A stretch of 64,000 nucleotides of DNA from Conchocele bisecta (lineage: Eukaryota > Mollusca > Bivalvia > Lucinida > Thyasiridae), in the NCBI GenBank assembly GCA_029237695.1, contig CM055269.1, positions 30,786,956 to 30,850,955 on the forward strand, written 5' to 3'. Position numbers and translations under genes: made by a program. Below the pieces are notes generated by a model. The model saw only the letters and a list, made by a program, of their open reading frames with translations. It had not been told where the DNA came from and ran no database searches. This document shows positions 20,382-30,495 of the stretch, piece after piece (position 1 is the first letter of the stretch; each line of letters begins with the position of its first letter).

Positions 20382-22620
20382 CTATCCTTTCGTATGTGAC
20401 TCTTCTAATACCGTCATTCTCGCCGTTAGGCGCTCTTTCTGGTGTGCTTTCCTACGCTTCCGGCTTTGTTCTTCCTCTTCCGACACAGGTTTTCGTTTTA
20501 GCCGAGTTACTTCGTTCTTTAGCCAATTTTTCATGTATGCCCCAAAGTTTGTGACACCTGCAGGGCACCACCCTGCTCGCCAAATTCTCTTGCGTATGCC
20601 TTCTGCAATTAAGCACGTTACAATGACGGCGCTTGCACCGATATTCCTCGTGGTAGATACAAAATGACGCACAAACGCCTGTTGCAAGTCTGTCAAATAA
20701 TCCGCACTAGCCAGTGAAGTTTGTTCATGAAATGGCATCAGCTCCGTTCTAAGTTCTTCTTCTTCGATCTCATCAACATCCAGATATACGCTTGGTGTTG
20801 GTGTTGGTGTTGATGTTGTCTGCGAGTAATGCCCATCTGTGAATGTCATTAATGTGGGCTGAAATTCGACAGAGGATTCTCGTTGATTACTCTGATCTGC
20901 AGACGCAGTAGTTGATTTTCACAACTCCGTAGAAGGATCAACACTTGAAATGTTGGAGATGCTAGCCATGCTTGTCGAGGCTGCATTGTCCAGAGTAGAC
21001 TGTAGTGCGTTAACTGCAGAAGACGTGTTAACTGCAGAAGACGATTGCAGCGAGACAAGTGCAGCCTGGAATGTTTTAATTAGAAATTCTTTACAATTCT
21101 TACCAGTTAAGCAGTCCTCGAAATGAGATTCAATCTTCTCAATTGTACCTTCTACTGAAACCATTCTCTGCTGCAAGTCCTTTATATCACTCTACATTTG
21201 TAAATCGTTCTTCTGATCTCTTATTTCGCACTGTTTGCGATGTGTCTTCAAACGTTAACTTTCCTTGCAGCGTTTTCACATCATTCCGAGTTTCCTTCAC
21301 AATCGCACTGAGAGTCGCCAATTCCTCTGCGACATACACTTCGCACCTTTCAATTCGGAGCCCAATATCTTCGCCTTCATCGTCCGACATGACTGAGAAC
21401 TGAAACAAATGCATGCACATAGAATCACATGCAAAAACGTGCCAATACAGTATTACACACTCTTTTTCAAACATTTGATATTACAATTTATTTTGGTTTT
21501 CATTCATGAAAAAAAATGATATCGCAAGTTTTTTACACATTTTTAAACATGAAAGGTTTTATCAGAATACTCCCAAAACGATAAAAAACACATATTTTTC
21601 AAAAAAGTTTGTATGTTTAGTCAAATCAATACATTAAAATGAGTTTTATACTTCATATGTACTAATTCAATGACGCTGCTGTCGAAAAAAGTACTTTACA
21701 GAATGATCAGACTTCAAATTAAATAATTACGTCTTTACAACCTTATAGAAGTAGACCATTCAAAAAATTGAGTTTATACTTCATATTCACTAATTCGATG
21801 CAAATAAAGGAATTACGTATTTACGACCTTATAGAACTAGACCATTAAAAAAATTGAGTTTATACTTCATATGTACTGATTCGATAACGCTGATGTCGAA
21901 AAAAGTACATTACAGGATGGTCAGACTTGAAATTAAGGAATTACATGTTTACGACCTTATAGAACTGTGTGTGTGAGCATAACCCTCGTTTATCCGGGCT
22001 TATCCGCGATTATCCTGACATAACGCTCGCTGATCCTGGTTTACCCTGGCTTATCCCAGCGTACACTGCCCTAACCCTCGCTTATCCGGGATTATCCTCG
22101 CTTACCCTGACCTACCTCTCGCTTATTCTGGCTTACCCTGGCTTATCCCGGCTTACAGGGGGCTTATCCGGGCTTATCCTCGTTTATCCTGACATAACCT
22201 CTCGCTTATCCTGGTTTACCCTGGCTTATCCCCGTGTATCCTGGCTTACCCTGGCCCAACCCTTATCACTAACCGCTTAACGCTATATCAGTTAACGAAA
22301 TCAACTAAGGGTTAGGGTTAAATTGAGGCGCCGCTCAATGAGACGATTCAAACTATACTGAAACTATATGAAATTAATCTTCAAATACATACAGACGTAC
22401 AGGCAGAAAAGTTGCAGATAGATTGAATTGATTCCATGTCAGATACATGAGGGTGAAGGGGTTAAACACGCTGATTCAAAAATCGCATTGCTGTATTATT
22501 GTCACATGGGTAAAATCAGTAAACTAGTGATAACATATACAAAACACTTATCATGCAACTTACCTGTGTCGTCTGTCGATGTCGAATACAAATCGATGTT
22601 ATCCCAACAGAATCAAGCAC
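20382..22620 (-). CDS. Unrecognised array gene, copy A
   Basis: I do not recognise this gene. On the minus strand a TATA box (22641-22650) precedes a leader exon ending at 22564. The intron (22563-21400, 1164 bp) begins GTAAGT and ends TTTGTTTCAG. Exon 2 starts at 21399, nine bases before ATG at 21390. Frame a (MSDDEGEDIGL, then coiled-coil-like EELATLSAIVKETRNDVK) ends at TGA near 21187. Frame b (MVSVEGTIEKIESHFEDC, Ser/Ala-rich end) and frame c (MTFTDG to SHTKG, 155 residues, stop 20382) share one frame, separated by a single TGA at 20919. Frame c has an acidic stretch (DEIEEEELRTEL), a helical-looking middle (AFVRHFVSTTRNIGA, IAEGIRKRIWRAGWCP) and a basic tail (RKRRKAHQKERL) that could be a nuclear signal. 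The breaks suggest a decayed gene or unrecognised splicing. Confidence 0.55.
21975..22275. repeat. Telomere-like satellite in the intron of copy A
   Basis: Degenerate repeats of GCTTATCCTGG, GCTTACCCTGG and TGACATAACCCTCGC type. AACCCT and a nearby AAGGGTTAGGGTTAA (about 22306) recall TTAGGG telomere repeats. The same satellite stands alone at 42674-43170. Confidence 0.85.
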
Positions 22621-22640
22621 TGGTATGCCGGTGCGGGGAA

Positions 22641-22650
22641 GCTTATATAG
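22641..22650 (-). promoter_or_regulatory. TATA box of array gene copy A
   Basis: The minus strand reads CTATATAAGC in a GC-rich context (GTCGCGGCAG before, TTCCCCGCACC after). It lies about 75 bases upstream of a consensus splice donor, as expected for a core promoter followed by a short leader exon. It is conserved in all five units. Confidence 0.6.
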
Positions 22651-23084
22651 CTGCCGCGACATTATAACGCAGTTATCAGCGATTGGCTGGTTGCAAAGCA
22701 GGCATGTGACATAGTGCCTCATTGCTACGGTCAGCAGTTCCCTAAAACCTGATAGGCTACGTAGGGTGTCGTTGCTAGGGTTGTATTTTCGGCCACATAA
22801 ACTGTGTGAGTTTCTTTATTTGCCGTCCGATCGAACTGAAATGTAGATTTTCGTAATTGGGCACATCAAATTAGTCTGTGTACCGTATTTACCGTATATA
22901 TTGGGACAGTAAAAAATAATTAAAAAAATTAGTGTCCCAAAATATAATATAAAAAAAATAATAATTTTGTCCCAATATTTATGGTAAATTCGGGAATATT
23001 TGTTCATTTCATGTTTGCATTGTCATTATTAAAATTTTAATTAAAGTTTGTGTTTGTGTTAAATAATCCCTAATTATCGATTCT

Positions 23085-24263
23085 CACTGTGACTATGAAT
23101 GAACGAGGTCGCCAATGCCTATAATATGCCATAAGTTTTCACTGTTATCTTCGCATGTAATACATATATTGAATCCAAGAATTGTTAACGTCATGTTTTA
23201 TTTATTCATCATGTTCATGTAGAATGTAGATCTACGCAGGTCCGTGCAATCCATTATTGTAAACGCGTGTAGAAAAAAGTGTAGTAATGATGACGCAATG
23301 ACGCAATGACCCAATGACCGATATCCTGTTCCATCAGCTGCAACGCCACGGATAAGCTCGTGCGTTGCAATCTGTGTTTACTCTTATGGTGAGCACAGGT
23401 GGAAGACTCGGACATATGACACCAAAATAAATGCCTATTAAAAAAATCCCATTATCCCACCCACCTGGTATCGTACTGTATATGACGTTAATAATAGAAC
23501 GAGATCAAGTGGGTGGGGTAATGGATATTTTTGAAATGGTAATTTTCTTTGTGTCACACGTCCGACTATTCCACCTGTGGGTTTGAGCACAGACCTCTAT
23601 AGACATGTTTTGCCCGACGTGTTATAATATTGCACCAGTTCATGAGGTAATCAGGCTTATCACGTGAGATTTTCGACGAAGATAAATCTGATAATAGTGA
23701 TAATAGTGTACATTTTCTGTAAACGATATCGAATGTTGACGAATATTAAATTAGTAATTATTACGCATTTGCTCTGAAAATGTTATCAACTTTCCGATAT
23801 ATTTGCAGAAAAAAGTCAAATCATTCTCGGCGAAAATCTCAGTTATATAATAAAGTTGATTATCTCATGCACTGGCTCAATTATGACGTAGCGAAACAAG
23901 GCCAGTTGTCACGTACACATTTGTGTACATGCGCCGGGGGCGTGGGCAGTGCTGTAACAATTTAGTTAATCTGGGTCGAGTTAATCTGCGCGACTGATAC
24001 GCGATCTCCGATTGGTCAGCCTTTACACCTAATTAATATTCCACCAATGGTGAGCGCGAACGCATGCCGGAAAAATGAAATCGAGCACATAACAATTAGC
24101 ACTGCTTTGTTACTGGGACCAATAATTTATCTTATTCCCAGTTTGCTCGGATTAATTTACGAAATGTGCAAACGTGATCAGCTGCACATTCACATCGGTG
24201 AGATAAAAGGAGGCTATGCGTCCATAAAAAAAAAAGAATTCGTCCATTTTGGGTCTAATTTGA
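23085..24263. repeat. 1.15-kb interior block shared with 61158-62292
   Basis: Near-identical, co-linear sequence (for example GAATGAACGA, GCCAATGCCTATAATATGCC and GTTAATCTGCGCGACTGATA) is present in element Y at 61029-62452. Differences are scattered substitutions and short indels. Short frames here (such as 23780-23965) have no recognised product. Confidence 0.85.
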
Positions 24264-24281
24264 TGGAATATTTTTTATATT

Positions 24282-24366
24282 TATTCACCAAAAATGGCAA
24301 GTTGGGAGTGCTTTAGAATCGTAAGACGATTCTAAAGCACTCCCAACTTGCCATTTTTGGTGAATA
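24282..24366. repeat. Near-perfect palindrome, 41-bp arms, 3-bp loop
   Basis: Arms 24282-24322 and 24326-24366 are exact inverted copies around AAG. The arm contains GGCAAGTTGGGAGTGCTTTA. It lies just after the block shared with element Y, which lacks it. A related single arm (ACGATTCTAACGGACTCCCA) occurs at 56543-56562. Confidence 0.9.
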
Positions 24367-24794
24367 TATATCAAAATTTCCATCAGTTAAGGTGATTAAT
24401 TTGAGGGAAATTTTAACTGGAAACTTGATTATCTCATGCACTGAATTGTGACGTAGCGAAACAATGACACTTGTCACGTACACCATTTTGGGAAGGATTG
24501 AACAACGTGTTTGTGGGATTTTAAAATGCAGAATATCAAAAGTGCATGTTCTTCCAAATATGTGTACACACTCCAAATGGATTCACACAATGATGAAAAA
24601 GGGTTGTCCCAAAACTTAATACGAAAAAATTATGGAATTTTACGCTGATTTGAGGTATGTCCCAAATCTTAATCTCCCAAAAATAATTATTTCGTAAAAA
24701 ATAGAGGTGTCCCAATACTTCCGGTGTCCCAATACATACGGTAAATACGGTACATACTTTCCGGGAAATGTTTTTTTTTTGTTGTTTTTTTTTT

Positions 24795-25540
24795 AGCTCA
24801 CCTGAGCGAAGCTCATGTGAGCTATTGTTACCGCAATGTGTCCGTCGTCCGTCGTCGTCGTCCGTCGTCCGTCGTCCGTGAACATTTTCAAACGTCTTCT
24901 CCTCAGTAACCATTGGGCCTATAGTCACCAAACTTCATGATCATGGTCCTTAGGTAGGGGGATTACAAAATTGTTAAAATGACGTCATTGCGTAATCCAA
25001 GATGGCCGCCGTCTAAAAATAGCACAAATCTTTAAAAACAAAAATCTTCTTCTCATGGACCGCCAGCCAGATTTCGGAAAGACGAAATATGGTAGGAATG
25101 ATCGATGTAGAATGTTCTTTCAAAGGTGTTAAAATGGTGACCCCGGGGTCAAAAATGGGTGTAGCCGGTGGGGTAAAATTTTATTTTTGACTGAATATGC
25201 TCATGTCATATATCAAATTGAAGGTATCGATGAGGCGATTGGTGCAATATTTGTCGGAATCGGATGATTATGTCATCCATGATGGCTGCCAAAAGGTCCA
25301 TTTATTCAAGATTTTGAACGTCTTTTTCTCAGGAACCACGTGGCCGATGCTGGCCAAACTTCATAGTAAGTTAAGATCCTTGGGTGAAGCATTTTCAGAT
25401 TTAGTAAAATGAGAGTCATCGCTTAATCCAAGATGACTGCCATCTAAAAATAGCACAATGTTTTTAAAACATATGAACTCAATGTCACATTCTCCTCTGG
25501 TGTTCATGGAGCGAATTAGGGCCATTATGGCCCTCTTGTT
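24795..25540 (+). mobile_element. Hairpin element E-B (family 1), hybrid, one core
   Basis: The start hairpin CTCACCTGAGCGAAGCTCATG and the CTCAGTAACC variant match E-F. The 3' part (GTGTAGCCGGTGG, GATTGGTGCAAT, ATAGTAAGTTAAG) matches E-A. It ends CCCTCTTGTT, with one core only, against three in E-A. Confidence 0.8.
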
Positions 25541-25579
25541 TTACACAGGCAAATCTTTCATTCCCATCTTTTCTCCATT

Positions 25580-27955
25580 CTATCCTTTCGTATGTGACTC
25601 TTCTAATACCGTCGTTCTCGCCGTTAGGCGCTCTTTCTGGTGTGCTATCCTACGCTTCCGGCTTTGTTCTTCCTCTTCCGACACAGGTTTTCGTTTTAGC
25701 CCAATATCTTCGCCTTCATCGTCCGACATGACTGAGAACTGAAACAAATGCATGCACATAGAATCACATGCAAAAACGTGCCAATACAGTATTACACCCT
25801 CTTTTTCAAACATTTGATATTACAATTTATTTTGGTTTTCATTCATGAAAAAAAATGATATCGCAAGTTTTTTACACATTTTTCTTTAGCCAATTTTTCA
25901 TGTATGCCCCAAAGTTTGTGACACCTGCAGGGCACCACCCTGCTCGCCAAATTCTCTTGCGTATGCCTTCTGCAATTAAGCACGTTACAATGACGGCGCT
26001 TGCACCGATATTCCTCGTGGTTGATACAAAATGACGCACAAACGCCTGTTGCAAGTCTGTCAAATAATCCGCACCAGCCAGTGAAGTTTGTTCATGAAAT
26101 GGCATCAGCTCCGTTCTAAGTTCTTCTTCTTCGATCTCATCAACATCCAGATATACGCTTGGTGTTGGTGTTGATGTTGTCTGCGAGTAACGCCCATCTG
26201 TGAATGTCATTAATGTGGGCTGAAATTCGACAGAGGATTCTCGTTGATTACTCTGATCTGCAGACGCAGTAGTTGATTTTCACAACTCCGTAGAAGGATC
26301 AACACTTGAAATGTTGGAGATGCTAGCCATGCTTGTCGAGGCTGCATTGTCCAGAGTAGACTGTAGTGCGTTAACTGCAGAAGACGTGTTAACTGCAGAA
26401 GACGATTGCAGCGAGACAAGTGCAGCCTGGAATGTTTTAATTAGAAATTCTTTACAATTCTTACCAGTTAAGCAGTCCTCGAAATGAGATTCAATCTTCT
26501 CAATTGTACCTTCTACCGAAACCATTCTCTGCTGCAAGTCCTTTATATCACTCTACATTTGTAAATCGTTCTTCTGATCTCTTATTTCGCACTGTTTGCG
26601 ATGTGTCTTCAACGTTAACTTTCCTTGCAGCGTTTTCACATCATTCCGAGTTTCCTTCACAATCGCACTGAGAGTCGCCAATTCCTCTGCGACATACACT
26701 TCGCACCTTTCAATTCGGAGCCCAATATATTCGCCTTCATCGTCCGACATGACTGAGAACTGAAACAAATGCATGCACATAGAATCACATGCAAAAACGT
26801 GCCAATACAGTATTACACACTCTTTTTCAAACATTTGATATTACAATTTATTTTGGTTTTCATTCATGAAAAAAAATGATATCGCAAGTTTTTTACACAT
26901 TTTTAAACATGAAAGGTTTTATCAGAATACTCCCAAAACGATAAAAAACACATATTTTTCAAAAAAGTTTGTATGTTTAGTCAAATCAATACATTAAAAT
27001 GAGTTTTATACTTCATATGTACTAATTCAATGACGCTGCTGTCGAAAAAAGTAATTAAATAATTACGTCTTTACAACCTTATAGAAGTAGACCATTCAAA
27101 AAATTGAGTTTATACTTCATATTCACTAATTCGATGCAAATAAAGGAATTACGTATTTACGACCTTATAGAACTAGACCATTAAAAAAATTGAGTTTATA
27201 CTTCATATGTACTGATTCGATATCGCTGATGTCGAAAAAAGTACATTACAGGATGGTCAGACTTGAAATTAAGGAATTACATGTTTACGACCTTATAGAA
27301 CTGTGTGTGTGAGCATAACCCTCGTTTATCCCCGGGCTTATCCGCGATTATCCTGACATAACGCTCGCTGATCCTGGTTTACCCTGGCTTATCCCAGCGT
27401 ACACTGCCCTAACCCTCGCTTATCGGGATTATCCTCGCTTCCCCTGACCTACCTCTCGCTTATTCTGGCTTACCCTGGCTTATCCCGGCTTACAGGGGGC
27501 TTATCCGGGCTTATCCTCGTTTATCCTGACATAACCTCTCGCTTATCCTGGTTTACCCTGGCTTATCCCCGTGTATCCTGGCTTACCCTGGCCCAACCCT
27601 TATCACTAACCGCTTAACGCTATATCAGTTAACAAAATCAACTAAGGGTTAGGGTTAAATTGAGGCGCCGCTCAATGAGACGATTCAAACTATACTGAAA
27701 CTATATGAAATTAATCTTCAAATACATACAGACGTACAGGCAGAAAAGTTGCTGATAGATTGAATTGATTCCATGTCAGATACATGAGGGTGAAGGGGTT
27801 AAACACGCTGATTCAAAAATCGCATTGCTGTATTATTGTCACATGGGTAAAATCAGTAAACTAGTGATAACATATACAAAACACTTATCATGCAACTTAC
27901 CTGTGTCGTCTGTCGATGTCGAATACAAATCGATGTTATCCCAACAGAATCAAGC
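25580..27955 (-). pseudogene. Array gene copy B, internally rearranged
   Basis: Leader donor at 27900, intron 27900-26760, ATG at 26750. In B the coiled-coil frame lacks one A near 26610 and stays in the frame b register until TAG. Frames b and c follow, but frame c stops after YMKNWLKK near 25890. It is fused to intron sequence (25845-25885), and a second mini-gene follows: ATG at 25729 gives MSDDEGEDIGL joined directly to KRKPVSEEEEQ and the basic tail, stop at 25580. Junctions lie at short matches (AGCC at about 25700; a T-run at about 25882). It is the only copy with this structure, and the TATA box is intact at 27978-27987. Confidence 0.6.
27312..27610. repeat. Telomere-like satellite in the intron of copy B
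   Basis: Same degenerate GCTTATCC/GCTTACCCTGG satellite as in copy A, with a few indels. Confidence 0.8.
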
Positions 27956-27977
27956 ACTGGTATGCCGGTGCGGGGAA

Positions 27978-27987
27978 GCTTATATAG
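27978..27987 (-). promoter_or_regulatory. TATA box of array gene copy B
   Basis: Same CTATATAAGC on the minus strand as in the other four units, at the same spacing from the leader donor at 27900. Confidence 0.55.
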
Positions 27988-28219
27988 CTGCCGCGACATT
28001 ATAACGCAGTTATCAGCGATTGGCTGGTTGAAAAGCAGGCATGTGACATAGTGCCTCATTGCTACGGTCAGCAGTTCCCTAAAACCTGATAGGCTACGTA
28101 GGGTGTCGTTGCTAGGGTTGTATTTTCGGCCACATAAACTGTGTGAGTTTCTTTATTTGCCGTCCGATCGAACTGAAATGTAGATTTTCGTAATTGGGCA
28201 CATCAAATTAGTCTGTGTA

Positions 28220-29695
28220 CAGTCAAACTTGTCTTAAGCAAGCGGCCATGGGAAAGTCCAAAATTGCTTGCTTAACACAGGTGGGTGCTTAATGGAGGTT
28301 CATCTTGGACCGACTTATAACTTGTTCCATATAGATTTATATGTACAATTAATGTACAGTCAAACTTTTCTTAAGTTCATATGTACATCATGATATACAG
28401 TGTTTACTTTAATTTCGAATACTCATTGATCTAAGCGGCGCCTATGTCAATTAGAAATGCCAAACACAAAATGCGTCTTGTGTAAAAAAAAAAAAAATAA
28501 AAAAAAAAAGAAGAAAAATCGGATTTCTGAAGCCCAATCCCCCCGAATCTACTGGATAATGTAAATACAATATGCACAATAGAATGGATTATCAAACGGA
28601 ACGTTTAATAATTTGATGGGTCAATCGCGTGTTTGTTGTTACAAGATGTACCAGTTCGTCCGAAAATCACCAGTTTGTCTGGCGTATGTAGTTCGGCAAC
28701 GGCCCACGGTCAGCATAGCTCGGCTTATAACAGCAGTCCCCATGCCACGCTCGCTATAACTTGCACATTATGATGCATGCAAATTAATCCGTTTAAATTC
28801 CCTTAAAATATCATTTATGAACTTGGATGTGCATAAATTCTGTATATTTAGTTAATACCGAATGAATTATCATAAAAATCGGGTTACGTTAACATCGATT
28901 GGAAAAAGTTGCAAAAGGACGAAACTACGTAGGTACGAAATCGCCGAAATTGTCCGTGATATTTACAGACTTTTTCATGTTTTCTGACAATACAGTTAGC
29001 CATATTTGGTTGAAATAAACGCGTGTTTGCATGTGTTTGTTTGTCTGGTTGAGAGTATTCGGAGGGAGTTAACTATAGCGGGTTCATGATCAATCGCTGA
29101 TAGATATATTGCCGACGTCTTTCGCCACAGTAACCTGTCAATCATGCCACTAAGGGCTGCCTTTACTTACCAGCGATTGGCTGTACTGTATAAATAACTC
29201 GGCCACGAGAATAACACGTGTTTTGAACTGACAATTATAGTAGCCAGAAGCAATGTTTGGCTAGGGGAATTATTGAAACTATCGACCCTTCACTTTTATT
29301 GTCACAGCGGGTAGGCATGATTTTAGTGAATCGCGTAATGTGATGAAAATTTGGTCAAACAATCGGGTGTCATAAAACAAATTGAAATGGTATTGTAAAC
29401 AGTTTGGCAGGCCTGCAATTAGCGAGATTTAGGTCACTGGGTGGGAAATGGGGATTATCTGAACGAATTTGGTCCCATTTTTTTTTTTTAGAATTTCCGA
29501 TATTTTGCCGAGAATGGCCGCTAAAACGAGGATTTCGAGGCAAAATGGACGATTTTGCCTGTCCGTTGGCCGCGTTAGACAGGTTCACGCTTAATACAGG
29601 TGCATTTTAGAGTAATTTTCATTGGGGGGAAATAAAATGGCCGCTTAACGGAGGGAGACGCTTAATACAGGTGGCCGTAAGTACAGGTGCGACTG
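28220..29695. mobile_element. TA-target mariner-like non-autonomous element, 1476 bp
   Basis: TA at 28218-28219 and 29696-29697 flanks termini CAGTCAAACTTGTCTTAAGC and, inverted, CAGTCGCACCTGTACTTA. Near both ends are short copies of the terminus motif (GCTTAATACAGGTG). CAGTC-starting TIRs and a TA target fit Tc1/mariner/pogo elements. It occupies the same TA as element X does in the neighbouring unit. Its interior (28787-29460) is an inverted copy of part of the hAT-like element at 5584-7495. Confidence 0.85.
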
Positions 29696-29739
29696 TACAT
29701 ACTTTCCGGGAAATGTTTTTTTTGTTGTTGTTTTTTTTT

Positions 29740-30457
29740 AGCTCACCTGAGCGAAGCTCATGTGAGCTATTGTTACCGCAATGTGTCCGTCGTCCGTCGT
29801 CCGTGAACATTTTCAAACGTCTTCTCCTCAGTAACCATTGGGCCTATAGTCACCAAACTTCATGATCATGGTCCTTAGGTAGGGGGATTACAAAATTGTT
29901 AAAATGACGTCATTGCGTAATCCAAGATGGCCGCCGTCTAAAAATAGCACAAATTCTTAAAAAATCTTCTTCTCATGGACCGCCAGCCAGATTTCGACGA
30001 AACATGGTAGGAATGATCGATGTAGAATGTTCTTTCAAAGGTGTTAAAATGGTGACCCCGGGGTCAAAAATGGGTGTAGCCGGTGGGGTAAAATTTTATT
30101 TTTTACTGAATATGCTCATGTCATATATCAAATTGAAGGTATCGATGAGGCGATTGGTGCAATATTTGTCGGAATCGGATGATTATGTCATCCATGATGG
30201 CTGCCAAAAGGTCCATTTATTCAAGATTTTGAACGTCTTTTTCTCAGGAACCACGTGGCCGATGCTGGCCAAACTTCATAGTAAGTTAAGATCCTTGGGT
30301 GAAGCATTTTCAGATTTGGTAAAATGAGAGTCATCGCTTAATCCAAGATGACCGCCATCTAAAAATAGCACAATTTTTTTAAAACATATGAACTCAATGT
30401 CACATTCTCCTCTGGTGTTCATGGAGCGAATTAGGGCCATTATGGCCCTCTCTTGTT
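29740..30457 (+). mobile_element. Hairpin element E-C (family 1), hybrid, one core
   Basis: Same hybrid structure as E-B: CTCACCTGAG/CATGTGAGCT at the start, GTGTAGCCGGTGG and the E-A-type 3' end. It ends TCTCTTGTT with a small TC insertion. Confidence 0.8.
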
Positions 30458-30495
30458 TTACACAGGCTAATCTTTATTCCCATCTTTTCTCCATT

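Larger units (their letters stand above)
22883..24750. mobile_element. TA-target DNA transposon X (non-autonomous), 1868 bp
   Basis: TA dinucleotides at 22881-22882 and 24751-24752 flank inverted termini starting CCGTATTTACCGTATATATT and ending AATACATACGGTAAATACGG. The other array units show the empty site GTCTGTGTACATACTTTCC. There is no transposase frame. The interior (about 23085-24263) is shared with the element at 61029-62452, which has different termini. Confidence 0.85.

Noticed and set aside
20919..20921. Programmed readthrough or selenocysteine at the shared TGA
   Set aside because: No selenoprotein context was recognised, frame a has a second break of a different kind, and the repeated unit could simply have been copied after decay.
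20849..21058. The 69-residue frame repeated in copies A, B and D (MSRCNRLLQLTRLLQ...)
   Set aside because: It is the shifted-frame shadow of frame b, and its conservation follows from copy duplication.
21097..21134. A 38-bp intron in the array gene (GTAAGAATTG to CATTCCAG)
   Set aside because: The borders look like splice sites, but 38 bp is too short for normal splicing and removing it breaks the frame b reading.
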